This document shows positions 1-7,830 of a stretch of 39,329 nucleotides of DNA, one piece after another. Below the pieces are notes generated by a model. It saw nothing but the letters and a program-made list of their open reading frames with translations, searched no databases and was not told the origin of the DNA. Source of the DNA: Kiloniellaceae bacterium (GTDB lineage Bacteria; Pseudomonadota; Alphaproteobacteria; Kiloniellales; J153); contig JAJFGP010000101.1 in the NCBI GenBank assembly GCA_021776055.1, forward strand, positions 1-39,329, written 5' to 3'. Position 1 is the stretch's first letter, and every line of letters begins with the position of its first letter. The translations under genes were made by a program, and so were the position numbers.

Positions 1-93
1 GTGGGCAAGCTGGACGGCCACCAGAAACGCATCCCGGCCACGGTGGTACGCTTTCCCTTCTACGACCCGGACAAGACCCGGGTGCGGTCCTGA
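1..93 (+). CDS. C-terminal end of an aminomethyltransferase (GcvT)-like protein, partial
   Basis: The window opens inside a reading frame of 30 codons that ends in TGA at 91-93. The visible tail contains RIPATVVRFPFYDPDKTRVRS. A 'V..LPFYDP.K.R.RS' ending is typical of the C-terminal barrel of GcvT/dimethylglycine-dehydrogenase-type folate enzymes, which transfer one-carbon groups to tetrahydrofolate. The 5' part lies outside the window, so the exact family member cannot be told. The first codon visible is GTG but it is almost certainly internal. The assignment rests on a short motif only. Confidence 0.5.
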   Translation: MGKLDGHQKRIPATVVRFPFYDPDKTRVRS

Positions 94-179
94 TCCGACC
101 TTGATCTCGCACCTCGCGCACCTCTCGCGACTATGGCAATCAAAATGCTAGGTGCGATAAATCTACAATAGTGTGCTTT

Positions 180-204
180 GTCATCAATAGAAGTAATTGA
201 TGAC
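180..204. promoter_or_regulatory. Perfect 9-bp inverted repeat in a 311-base gap
   Basis: GTCATCAAT (180-188) and ATTGATGAC (196-204) are exact reverse complements separated by 7 bases. They lie in the otherwise gene-free stretch 94-404 between the GcvT-like tail and the molybdoenzyme gene. The surrounding bases are AT-richer than the flanks. No T-run follows, so an operator for a dimeric regulator fits better than an intrinsic terminator. A second, weaker palindrome (CAGAA-G-TTCTG) sits at 284-294. Nothing else recognisable was found in 94-404. Confidence 0.4.
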
Positions 205-404
205 TATATGTAACGAATTGTGCGCATTCCCGCGTTGTCGGCCGAACCAGAGCCTCGTAGAATTCACTGGTAATTGCGTTGGCCAGAAGTTCTGACTCGG
301 AGGGAAAGACGCGGTTTCGGCGAACCTGCTGCCGCTCAACCGCGCCGATAGATGCTCCGAAGGCAGCCTAAACTTCATCGGCGAAAACAAAGCGAGATTT
401 GACG

Positions 405-2594
405 ATGGATCTGTGCTCGGTGGAGCGCGAGGCGGTTTCACGCGGTGCGCACCGCAAAGTGGTAACCGGCATGTGCGGCGTTTGCCCCGCGGGATGCGGG
501 GTCAATGTGCACCTGCTGGATGGCAAGATCGAGCGCCTGGTTCCATTGAAAAATCATCCGCTGGGCATCGTTTGCCCGCGCGGGATGCGTGCGTCCGAAA
601 TCGTCTATTCAGACGATCGGATTCTCTATCCGCAGCGGCGCATTGGGGAGCGTGGCGAGGGTAAGTTCGAGCGCATTACCTGGGATGAGGCATACCAAAC
701 CATCGTCGATGCCTTCCAAAGAATAGCCAAGGAACGTGGCCCGGAAGCGGTCTGCACCTATACCGGCCGCGGCAATTTCGAATTCGGACTGAACGAATCA
801 TTCGCGCCTATGGACACGTCGGAATCTTCGTCCAATGCGGTGCTTTTCCCGTTCGGTTCTCCCAATACCACCGGTGTCGGATCGCTGTGTTATGCGGCGC
901 ACGGCATGATCGCGCCGCACGCTTGCTTTGGCGATCATCTCCGGAGTCTTTACGAAGACATCGACAATGCAGACCTGATCCTCGTTTGGGGTGCCAATCC
1001 TGCGACCGACTCACCTCCGATAAACCTGCGGCGGATCAAACAGGCGCAAAAGCGCGGCGCCCGCGTGATCGTGATCGATCACCGGCGTAGCGAAACCGCC
1101 CGGGCCACGCATGCAGATTGGATCGGTGTGCGACCGGGGACCGACGGGGCGCTGGCGCTTGGCGCGCTTCATGTGCTGTTGGATGAGGACCTCTACGATC
1201 ATTCATTCGTTGAGCGTTGGACACACGGGTTCGCGGAGCTACGTAGCTATCTGCGTGAATTTTCCCCGGAACGTGTCGCGCAAATTACGCAGGTTCCCGC
1301 TGAGACCATCCGTGATCTTGCTCGCGCAATCGCTAGGGCAAAGGGGTGCGCCTTCCTGATGTACACAGGACTGGAGTACTCGAACAGCGGCGTGCAGGCG
1401 ATCCGGGCCGTGTGGAGTCTGCAAGCCTTGGCCGGTCATTTGGACGTTCCCGGCGGAAAGCTGTTCAGGATGGCGAATCGTCCACAGCTCTACCGTAATC
1501 TGACGCAGCCGCCAGCAAATGCACGCAAACCTATCGGTGCCGACGAATATCCGGCCTACTACGAGGTGCGCAAGGAAGCTCATGCCGCCCTTTTACCTCG
1601 GGCGATTCTTGAAGATAAACCCTATCCCGTTCGGGCGCTGACCATCAGCGGTGCCTCGGTAATCACGGCTTGGCCAAACCCTGAATTATGGCGCAAGGCC
1701 CTGGCAGCACTGGATTTCCTTGTTGTCATTAACCGGTTCCCCACCGCCGATGCGGCGTTCGCCGATATTCTGCTGCCGGCGGCGACGATGTTCGAGATCG
1801 AATCCTACATGATCTACGATGGGCACATTCAGCTCCGGTCGCGGGTGATCGAACCGCGCGGGGAGGCGCGGAGCGACTATCTGATTTTCGCGGAGCTGGC
1901 GCATCGGCTGGGCTACGAAAGTCTTTGGCCCCTTACCGAGGAAGGCATGATCGAACATGCGCTCAGCGACTCCGGTGTTACCCTCGAGGCGCTTCGTGCC
2001 CACCCGGAAGGCATCTCATTCAACGCGCCGGAGATGCACTACCGAAAATACGAGACGGGTGAATTACGGTCCGACGGGCGGCCGGGTTTCGAGACACCGA
2101 CCGGCAAGTTCGAGATTGCTTCGGAGTGGTTGCGCGGACACGGATATGATGCGTTGCCCACCTACACCGAGCCGACCGAAGGACCGCTTGCGGCGCCAGA
2201 ACTGGCCGAGCGCTTCCCCCTTGTCTTCAACTCCGGCACGCGCACCCAATCGGCCTTTCGTTCACAGCACCACAATATCCCGTCGCTCGTCGCGCTACAG
2301 CCCCGGCCGTTGGTATACATCCACCGGGACGATGCCGAAGACCGCGGTATCGAAAACGGTGATGAGGTCCTGGTCGTCTCGCCGCGGGGGCGGGTGCGGT
2401 TTTGGGCTCAAGTCACCGAAGACATCATGCCCGGTGTCGTTGAAGTCAACATGGGTGGCGGCGGCCCGATCGGGCCGGAGGCCTGGCAACAGGCGAACGT
2501 CAATGAACTCACCGACCTGTACAACCGTGACCCCATATCGGGCTTTCCTGTGTACAAATCTCTGTTGTGCGACATCGTCAAAGACAACGCCTGA
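405..2594 (+). CDS. Molybdopterin-dependent oxidoreductase with N-terminal [4Fe-4S] cluster (DMSO reductase family)
   Basis: A 729-residue protein of the DMSO-reductase superfamily. Residues 24-57 carry the Cys-x2-Cys-x3-Cys-x25-Cys set of the molybdopterin Fe4S4 domain. The catalytic molybdopterin domain follows, and the dinucleotide-binding beta-barrel domain fills the last ~130 residues (from 'FPLVFNSGTRTQS'). Cys162 in 'GSLCYAAHG' lies where members of this family usually place the molybdenum ligand, which suggests a Cys-ligated enzyme of the formate dehydrogenase/thiosulfate reductase branch. There is no Tat signal, so the protein is probably cytoplasmic. The substrate cannot be read from sequence. 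An in-frame TTG lies two codons upstream at 399; ATG at 405 is preferred, although neither has a strong ribosome site. No partner ferredoxin or membrane subunit is adjacent; it converges with the polyene cluster 11 bases downstream. Confidence 0.85.
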   Translation: MDLCSVEREAVSRGAHRKVVTGMCGVCPAGCGVNVHLLDGKIERLVPLKNHPLGIVCPRGMRASEIVYSDDRILYPQRRIGERGEGKFERITWDEAYQTIVDAFQRIAKERGPEAVCTYTGRGNFEFGLNESFAPMDTSESSSNAVLFPFGSPNTTGVGSLCYAAHGMIAPHACFGDHLRSLYEDIDNADLILVWGANPATDSPPINLRRIKQAQKRGARVIVIDHRRSETARATHADWIGVRPGTDGALALGALHVLLDEDLYDHSFVERWTHGFAELRSYLREFSPERVAQITQVPAETIRDLARAIARAKGCAFLMYTGLEYSNSGVQAIRAVWSLQALAGHLDVPGGKLFRMANRPQLYRNLTQPPANARKPIGADEYPAYYEVRKEAHAALLPRAILEDKPYPVRALTISGASVITAWPNPELWRKALAALDFLVVINRFPTADAAFADILLPAATMFEIESYMIYDGHIQLRSRVIEPRGEARSDYLIFAELAHRLGYESLWPLTEEGMIEHALSDSGVTLEALRAHPEGISFNAPEMHYRKYETGELRSDGRPGFETPTGKFEIASEWLRGHGYDALPTYTEPTEGPLAAPELAERFPLVFNSGTRTQSAFRSQHHNIPSLVALQPRPLVYIHRDDAEDRGIENGDEVLVVSPRGRVRFWAQVTEDIMPGVVEVNMGGGGPIGPEAWQQANVNELTDLYNRDPISGFPVYKSLLCDIVKDNA

Positions 2595-2605
2595 TCGGCG
2601 CGCCG

Positions 2606-3166
2606 CTACTTGGCCAGTATCCTGTGGCGCAGCAAATATTCACCCGCGAGCAGCACTGCCATCAGTGCGTAGGATACAAAACCGTTGTAAATAGCCCAGA
2701 TCGCCAGGTTGCCAAAAAACACCGTGGAGAGGGCCATCGATCCGTTGAAGACGAAAAAGGCGCACCAGACCATGGTGACCTTTCGCGTGTAGGCCACCGC
2801 TTGCTCCGGGAGGTTAGGGCGGCGCAGTCGCGCGATCTGCTCGATCACGCTCGGTGGGTGAAGCAGTGATCTGAAAAACAACGCGAACATCGCAATGTTC
2901 ATGAAAAGCGGGTAGTACTCCAGATAGACTTGGGAATTCGTAAGCCCGGTGATCAGGGCTAGAGCCAGCGAGGCGCCGATCACGATCTTGGCCTGGGGCA
3001 TCTGGGGTCCCGTACCGTCGGCCCGCTTGGACATAAGCCAGCGCCCCAAGGCCACAAGGACCAAGACCGGGGCAACGAATCGCGCCTCGAAGAAATGCAG
3101 GCCCAAATAGACCATGATTGGGTAGCCGACGAAAAACAGGAGAAAGAAGACCCTGGAGATGCTCAT
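2606..3166 (-). CDS. COG4648-type integral membrane protein of aryl-polyene clusters (ApeG position)
   Basis: A 186-residue, very hydrophobic protein with about five membrane segments (near residues 5-25, 30-42, 62-80, 85-100 and 130-178). Small predicted membrane proteins of this kind are regular members of aryl-polyene clusters, where they sit next to the two acyl carrier proteins; their job is unknown. Here it is the last gene of the minus-strand run. Its ATG overlaps the stop of the preceding acyl carrier protein by four bases (ATGA), so it is translated together with it. It has no soluble domain, so a catalytic role is doubtful. A part in membrane attachment or transfer of the carrier-bound product is only a guess. 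Confidence 0.65.
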   Translation of the reverse strand: MSISRVFFLLFFVGYPIMVYLGLHFFEARFVAPVLVLVALGRWLMSKRADGTGPQMPQAKIVIGASLALALITGLTNSQVYLEYYPLFMNIAMFALFFRSLLHPPSVIEQIARLRRPNLPEQAVAYTRKVTMVWCAFFVFNGSMALSTVFFGNLAIWAIYNGFVSYALMAVLLAGEYLLRHRILAK

Positions 3167-3441
3167 CGAGAGGGTTGGTCGTTTACCAAATCGAAGACCG
3201 CGTCAACGACATCCCCCACCGTTCGTACTTTCTTGAAAACCTCCGGGTCGAGTTTTTTTCCCGTGTGATTCTTCAGGCTGACCATCAGATCGACCGCGTC
3301 GATGCTGTCGATGTCGAGATCGTCGTTAAGCGTGGCCTCAAGGGAAATAGCGTGCGCCTCGATCTCGAATTCCTCGACGAAGGTGCGCACCAGGTACGCA
3401 AAGATCTCTTCTTTCGTAGTAATGTCTGATATTTGCGTCAC
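3163..3441 (-). CDS. apeF: Acyl carrier protein (ApeF-like)
   Basis: A 92-residue carrier protein with the phosphopantetheine site 'DLDIDSIDAVDL', the modified serine being Ser46. It carries growing polyketide chains as thioesters on a 4'-phosphopantetheine arm in the cytoplasm. Two distinct carrier proteins side by side are characteristic of aryl-polyene systems. It overlaps the upstream carrier gene by four bases (3438-3441) and the downstream membrane protein by four bases. The modifying enzyme is probably the Sfp-type transferase at 10012-10806. Which of the two carriers loads the aryl starter and which the elongating chain cannot be told; the letter is given by cluster order only. Confidence 0.85.
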   Translation of the reverse strand: MTQISDITTKEEIFAYLVRTFVEEFEIEAHAISLEATLNDDLDIDSIDAVDLMVSLKNHTGKKLDPEVFKKVRTVGDVVDAVFDLVNDQPSR

Positions 3442-3698
3442 AGCGTCCGCCTCGCGGTCACGAACTCTGCAAGAGTGGCGACCGAAAAGAAACTCTCTTG
3501 AATCTCTGCGGTGGCAGCCTCGATCTTCAAACCGTAGCGCTTTTGAATCGCTACTCCCAGTTCAAGCGCATCTATGGAATCGAGCCCCAACCCCTCGACA
3601 AACAAGGGCGCGTGGGGGTCGATATCTTGAGGCTCGATATCCTCGAGATCTAGCGTCTCGATCAAGAGCCGTTTCAATTCCTCAACCAGCGCACTCAT
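3438..3698 (-). CDS. apeE: Acyl carrier protein (ApeE-like)
   Basis: An 86-residue carrier protein with 'GLGLDSIDALELG'; the phosphopantetheine serine is Ser41. The frame stays open up to an ATG at 3731 (11 residues more), but the ATG at 3698 starts right before the first conserved helix and overlaps the acyltransferase gene by only 17 bases, so it is preferred. It works as a second thioester carrier with the ApeF-like protein. The two differ strongly outside the serine motif, so they are probably specialised rather than redundant. Confidence 0.85.
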   Translation of the reverse strand: MSALVEELKRLLIETLDLEDIEPQDIDPHAPLFVEGLGLDSIDALELGVAIQKRYGLKIEAATAEIQESFFSVATLAEFVTARRTL

Positions 3699-4467
3699 GT
3701 CCTTCGATTCCCGACCGAAATAGCTCTTCAAGTACTCTATTTATTCGCCGGGTCGTTTTTCCGTTGCTTTCCCCCTCAACGATTACCGTGGAGGGATCGA
3801 CGCGATCGCCGACCGTAATTTTGAAATGTACCCTACTATTGGGAACTTGGTACCATTTTTCACCTTTGGAAAGGGTCGGAGGCTGACACGTGATGACTAT
3901 CGGAATAATGGCTCGCCGACTGGCTTTAATGACCGATGCCGCCCCGCGCCGCAACCGCAGGGGGTGGCCCGGTACGCTGCGCGTCGCTTCCGGAAAAACG
4001 ACTAAGTTGTTCCCCTTTTTGAGGTTTTCGGCGCAAGTCGTGACTAAACGTACTGGATCTTCGTCCTGAAGATACCCGGTTGCCCACATGACGCCGGCCA
4101 AGAAAGGATTTGACCAGGTGGCTCGCTTGGCCACGCAAAGCGTGGTCGGGAGCATGGCGACGATGAACACCACATCAATGAGGGTCGGGTGATTGGCAAC
4201 GATCATAGTGCCGCTTACACCTATCAACCTGTCCGCGTTGTGTCGCTCGTAGGTTAGGACCCCAAGGGTTCGCATCAGCCAAATAAACCAACGGAAGGCC
4301 AAGTGTACGGCAAACTGGCATCGGCGGTTCGCACGGCCGCGGTCGAAAGTTGTCGCATGAAGAACGGGGAAGAGGGTGATGGTAAAAAACAGAGCTATCA
4401 AGCCGAAAACGGAAAAACTCAGACCCGTCGCCGCCACGCGCCACAATCGATCAAGCGGCGCGGGCAT
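3682..4467 (-). CDS. PlsC-family 1-acyl-glycerol-type acyltransferase (ApeD-like)
   Basis: A 261-residue membrane-associated acyltransferase. The N-terminal ~40 residues form a hydrophobic anchor. The H-x4-D catalytic motif is 'NHPTLID' (His93, Asp98). The second signature is 'FPEATRS' (158-164), which has Ala where the family usually has Gly (FPEGTRS). In aryl-polyene clusters an enzyme of this type is thought to help attach the polyene, or a fatty acyl chain, to a lipid anchor. It overlaps the chain-length-factor gene upstream by 17 bases and the ApeE-like gene downstream. The Ala substitution is mild and unlikely to abolish activity. Confidence 0.8.
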   Translation of the reverse strand: MPAPLDRLWRVAATGLSFSVFGLIALFFTITLFPVLHATTFDRGRANRRCQFAVHLAFRWFIWLMRTLGVLTYERHNADRLIGVSGTMIVANHPTLIDVVFIVAMLPTTLCVAKRATWSNPFLAGVMWATGYLQDEDPVRLVTTCAENLKKGNNLVVFPEATRSVPGHPLRLRRGAASVIKASRRAIIPIVITCQPPTLSKGEKWYQVPNSRVHFKITVGDRVDPSTVIVEGESNGKTTRRINRVLEELFRSGIEGHECAG

Positions 4468-5230
4468 GCTTGGTCCATTGCCAAATGAGTCGCCCCGTAT
4501 CGTTCGTGAATGGCTCTCCCCCGTTGATCAGCAGCCGCACGACTTGAAGGGCAGGGTCGTCTGCTTCGAGCGGCAGAGGCGAGTCCGCCGGACTCCCCTG
4601 CCAGGAAAGCTCAAGTTGGTCGGTTTCAAGGCTCGTTTTGCTGGGTTGCAAAAGCAAGGCTAGAGCGCAATTTTGAGTGACATTGGTCTCTTGCCCCTTA
4701 TAGAGCGGGGGTAGGGGTTCATCGTGATAGATTAGAAGGACACGGCCAGCCTCTCCACTTTTCAATAGTGTCCAGGCTTCAAGAAACGCTGATTCCAGCG
4801 TTGCGGCCCCGGCGGCGAGGGCTGTGTAGGGGGCTGAATCTCCCCGGTCGATGGAAAAGAGGCTGGCCGAGGTGTTATGCACCGAATGGCTAAAGGCCGC
4901 CGGTGAGACCGACTCCTGTCGCGCGAGGCCCGCGAGAATCTCGAAGCCGCGTTCGTATTCGCCATAGCGGGAACAGTAGACATAAGCATCGGGCAGGGCC
5001 TCGCCATCAAGGCACGTTGCGGCAACATGGAAGACCATGCGGCTCAGCGAACTCAAGCGCCGACGCAACATCGCCGGAACAAAACTCACGTCCGGTTTTT
5101 CCGCATGGAGTGATGGATCGAGAGTGTCTGCCGCCCACTTTTCCCAGGCAGCCGGCGTGCTTAGTCCCGGTGCCCAGGCCGACCAGCGAGCAATTGATAA
5201 TTCGATGCCGCCTAGAGATTCCTCGATCAC
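4451..5230 (-). CDS. apeC: Beta-ketoacyl synthase chain-length-factor-like protein (ApeC-like)
   Basis: A 259-residue, ketosynthase-N-terminal-like protein, much shorter than a full ketosynthase (about 400). It has 'SVHNTSASLFSI' (residues 116-127) near the expected nucleophile region, with no cysteine there and no C-terminal His/His domain, so it cannot condense acyl groups itself. Family knowledge: such proteins pair with an active ketosynthase (ApeO) and set chain length. It lies between the methyltransferase and acyltransferase genes and overlaps the latter by 17 bases. Its partner ketosynthase is far away at 13233-14435, on the other side of the inserted plus-strand block. Confidence 0.8.
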   Translation of the reverse strand: MIEESLGGIELSIARWSAWAPGLSTPAAWEKWAADTLDPSLHAEKPDVSFVPAMLRRRLSSLSRMVFHVAATCLDGEALPDAYVYCSRYGEYERGFEILAGLARQESVSPAAFSHSVHNTSASLFSIDRGDSAPYTALAAGAATLESAFLEAWTLLKSGEAGRVLLIYHDEPLPPLYKGQETNVTQNCALALLLQPSKTSLETDQLELSWQGSPADSPLPLEADDPALQVVRLLINGGEPFTNDTGRLIWQWTKHARAA

Positions 5231-5251
5231 TTTCCTTTTCTCTCCTCGCGG

Positions 5252-5956
5252 TTAACCCTTAGGGTCAGGGTCGCGAACGGCCACGAGGTTGAGCAAAGTT
5301 TCCTCGTGATCTTCGGATGGTTGCCGGCCAAACCAGTGTTCCATGATTCCGAGGTCGACCCGACTCCACCAAAGATACGGAAACGAGACCGATTGAGGGG
5401 ACACGCGAAAATCGGCTTCCTTGATGAGACTCAAGTATTCATTTGCCGTTTTTTGCATGTCCATGGGGTGACGAAACAGATGTCGAATGGTCCAGGAATG
5501 GATGAAGGCATGGGTGGACTCGGCAAACAGCAGCAATCCGCCCGGCTTCAGGATTCGATAAAACTCACGAATTGCCGCGTTTTGGTCCACAAGGTGATGA
5601 AAGGTCTGATGACAAAAGACCAAATCGACCGTCTGTTCATCGATGGGTAATTGTGAACTTGTTGTTTGAATGAAACTGACCTTCAAATCGCTATTTGCAA
5701 CGCGTGCCGAGGCAGCGTCGAGCATCTCCGAATCAATATCAGCGCCGATAATGCGTTGCGGCGCGAAACGTTGCTGCAGAAGCTCGAGGGACCTGCCCAA
5801 TCCGCAGCCGACGTCGATGATGATCGGGTAGGAAGGTTTGCGGTCCTCGATTAATCCCTCGAGGTTGTCGAGCGCCCGCTCAAGGACATGCTCGACCCAT
5901 ACTTCGGTTCCCAGGAACCAAATACCGAACCGCGTTTCCGGGACAAAGAGAGACAT
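5252..5956 (-). CDS. Class I SAM-dependent methyltransferase (ApeB position)
   Basis: A 234-residue Rossmann-fold methyltransferase. Motif I is 'DVGCGLGRS' (48-56), the acidic ribose-binding residue follows in 'IIGADIDSEM', and 'LKPGGLLLFAES' matches the post-III strand. Methyltransferases in aryl-polyene clusters are thought to methylate the aryl head group or its hydroxyl. An alternative ATG lies at 5968, but the ATG at 5956 has a purine-rich GAGGGG site four bases upstream and is preferred. It is the first gene of the left half-operon and is preceded by a 17-codon reading frame (5965-6018). Confidence 0.8.
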   Translation of the reverse strand: MSLFVPETRFGIWFLGTEVWVEHVLERALDNLEGLIEDRKPSYPIIIDVGCGLGRSLELLQQRFAPQRIIGADIDSEMLDAASARVANSDLKVSFIQTTSSQLPIDEQTVDLVFCHQTFHHLVDQNAAIREFYRILKPGGLLLFAESTHAFIHSWTIRHLFRHPMDMQKTANEYLSLIKEADFRVSPQSVSFPYLWWSRVDLGIMEHWFGRQPSEDHEETLLNLVAVRDPDPKG

Positions 5957-5964
5957 CGATCCCC

Positions 5965-6018
5965 TCATCCATCAACATCTTTATTGTAAAACACTTCAGG
6001 CATATAGCGATCTAACAT
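5965..6018 (-). CDS. Possible 17-codon leader peptide upstream of the methyltransferase
   Basis: ATG at 6018 opens 17 codons (begins MLDRYMPEV) and stops with TGA at 5965-5967, which overlaps the alternative methyltransferase ATG at 5968 as ATGA. A strong AGGAGG lies at 6030-6035, 11 bases before the ATG, better than anything in front of the methyltransferase alone. This suggests translational coupling or a leader peptide. It could also be the remains of an older, longer N-terminus. No protein family is recognised. Confidence 0.35.
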   Translation of the reverse strand: MLDRYMPEVFYNKDVDG

Positions 6019-6048
6019 AGGGCAAATTGCCTCCTTTAGTCGACAACC

Positions 6049-6054
6049 ATTATA
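6049..6054 (-). promoter_or_regulatory. Perfect TATAAT -10 box for the left half-operon
   Basis: The minus strand reads TATAAT here, 31 bases before the leader-peptide ATG and in the divergent gap 5957-6175. The -35 region at the right distance (CAATCT) is poor, so this is a candidate only. If real, it lets the separated left half of the cluster be transcribed independently of the right half. Confidence 0.35.
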
Positions 6055-6175
6055 GCTGGAGCGCGGCAAGGAGATTGAGCCCGTTGTTGCCGGCGCATTC
6101 CGATTCCGGCACTATCTTTGCGGCGTTGTGCTTGGGCGCGGTGGTGAGGGCAAAGTCGGGAAAGGATCGGCTCCT

Positions 6176-6418
6176 TTGCGCGGGATCAAGAACTGGGGGC
6201 TAATCTCCGCCACCACGGCGATGATATTCTTCGCGGGAACCGCGCCGGCCCAAGCCTATCTCGACCCGGGCACGGGAAGCTTAGTTCTCCAGGCCGCTAT
6301 AGGTGTTGTCGCCGGGAGCCTAGTCGCGTTGCGCATTTATTGGGGCAAGATCAAATCGTTCTTTAAGCGTAAGAATTCTCGTGATGGTCGCGACAGTCGC
6401 TTCACGGACCGGAAGTAG
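6176..6418 (+). CDS. Small exported/membrane protein with YLDPGTGS motif
   Basis: An 80-residue protein if it starts at TTG 6176, which has AAAGGA nine bases upstream and gives a normal signal peptide ending AQA before 'YLDPGTGS'. A GTG at 6128 would add 16 charged residues in front and is less likely. The body is 'YLDPGTGS', then one hydrophobic segment and a basic tail (KSFFKRK). I recognise this as a recurring type of tiny membrane protein found near sugar-, lipid- or surface-modifying enzymes; its function is unknown. Its stop TAG overlaps the GTG start of the next gene by one base. Confidence 0.65.
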   Translation: MRGIKNWGLISATTAMIFFAGTAPAQAYLDPGTGSLVLQAAIGVVAGSLVALRIYWGKIKSFFKRKNSRDGRDSRFTDRK

Positions 6419-7818
6419 TGGAACGCGCCGTACCCGAAAATGCTTCTTATCGGGACCCTGCCGGACGCGTCTATCTGCTGGGCGATCGCGTTCTTCGAAG
6501 TGTAACGCGTGTCGGCGCGGCCGACTATGAGTTCCTACGTGATGGCGGCTTGTTAGATGAGTTTACGGATGACGGGCGCGTGATCGGGTGCACAGAGGTC
6601 GAACCCGGCTTGCTCGGCCAGGCGTCCGACGTGCGTTATGTTCTGGAACACCCAAGGTTGTCGTTTATCTCCCATCCTTATGAGTGGTGCTTTTCGGCCT
6701 TGAAGGCGGCGGCACTTTTGCATTTGGACCTGTCGCTGGAATCACTCGAACGCGGCGCGACGCTTTCGGATGCCTCGGCCTACAACGTGCAATTCCAGGG
6801 TGCGCGGCCAATCTTTATCGATGTCCTCTCTTTTCGTCGTTACCGGGACGGCGAATATTGGTTCGCGCATAGGCAGTTCTTGGAGCAGTTTTTAAACCCG
6901 CTGTTGCTGACCGCGCTGCGGGGCGTGCCCTTCAACGTATGGCTTCGTGGCAGGCTTGAGGGCATCCCGAGCGAGGACCTCCGCGCGCTGCTGCCATGGT
7001 GGCGTATGTTCGATTGGCGGGTGTCCGCGCATGTGATTTTGCCCGCGCGGTTTCAGCGTTCCGCGGCGAAGATCGGTGATGACCAGGTCGCGCGGATCAA
7101 GGCCCGGTCGCTTCCGAAGTCTGCCTTTAGAAGCATGCTCGCCAGCTTGCGGCGCTGGATAGAGGGATTGGAACCTTCCCTGCCGCGGCAAAGCGCGTGG
7201 AGCGACTATGCCGAGACCAATGGGTATCGCGCCTTGGAGGCCGAGTCTAAAGCCAATTTTCTACGCCGTTTCGCGGCCAAGGTGACGCCACGGTGTCTCT
7301 GGGATGTTGGCTGTAACACCGGCCACTATGCCGAGGTTGCGCTGGAAGCCGGTGCGAAGGAAGTCATAGGATTTGATACGGATCACGGGGCGTTGGAGAA
7401 GGCCTTTGCCCGTGCGTCGAAGGGGGGGGTGCGCTTGCTCCCGCTTTATCTGGATGCCGCCGATCCCAGTCCAGGGCAGGGTTGGCGCGGTATCGAGCGC
7501 AAGGCTCTCGGCGATCGTCGGAACGCCGACGGGCTTTTGGCCTTGGCCGTCGTCCATCATCTTGCTATTGGCCGAAATTTGCCCCTCAAGGATGTCGTCG
7601 ACTGGCTGATCGATTTGGCTCCACAGGGCGTGATTGAGTTCGTTGAAAAGGACGATCCCTGCGTGCGGCAGATGCTGCAATTTCGAAACGACATTTTTCC
7701 AGACTATGAACGCGAGAACTTCCGCGCCGCGGTTTTGGCCCGAGCGGAGATAATCGAAGAGCAGGAAATCACGGCGAATCGTCGACTGCTCGTCTGGTAT
7801 AATCGGCGTGATGATTGA
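6418..7818 (+). CDS. Two-part methyltransferase, NoeA-like (N-terminal kinase-like region plus class I SAM domain)
   Basis: A 466-residue protein. The first ~230 residues hold 'DASAYNVQFQGARPIFIDVLSF', a pattern resembling the catalytic loop and metal-binding Asp of small-molecule kinases (D-x4-N ... D). The C-terminal part (about 265-450) is a SAM methyltransferase with motif I 'LWDVGCNTGHYAE' and a downstream 'VIGFDTD'. Proteins of this build are annotated as NoeA-like nodulation/host-specificity methyltransferases; the substrate is not known. It starts at GTG 6418, sharing one base with the previous stop, and is followed after 12 bases by the phosphatase-superfamily gene, so the three form one operon. 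Confidence 0.7.
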   Translation: MERAVPENASYRDPAGRVYLLGDRVLRSVTRVGAADYEFLRDGGLLDEFTDDGRVIGCTEVEPGLLGQASDVRYVLEHPRLSFISHPYEWCFSALKAAALLHLDLSLESLERGATLSDASAYNVQFQGARPIFIDVLSFRRYRDGEYWFAHRQFLEQFLNPLLLTALRGVPFNVWLRGRLEGIPSEDLRALLPWWRMFDWRVSAHVILPARFQRSAAKIGDDQVARIKARSLPKSAFRSMLASLRRWIEGLEPSLPRQSAWSDYAETNGYRALEAESKANFLRRFAAKVTPRCLWDVGCNTGHYAEVALEAGAKEVIGFDTDHGALEKAFARASKGGVRLLPLYLDAADPSPGQGWRGIERKALGDRRNADGLLALAVVHHLAIGRNLPLKDVVDWLIDLAPQGVIEFVEKDDPCVRQMLQFRNDIFPDYERENFRAAVLARAEIIEEQEITANRRLLVWYNRRDD

Positions 7819-7830
7819 TCCGAAGGCCGA

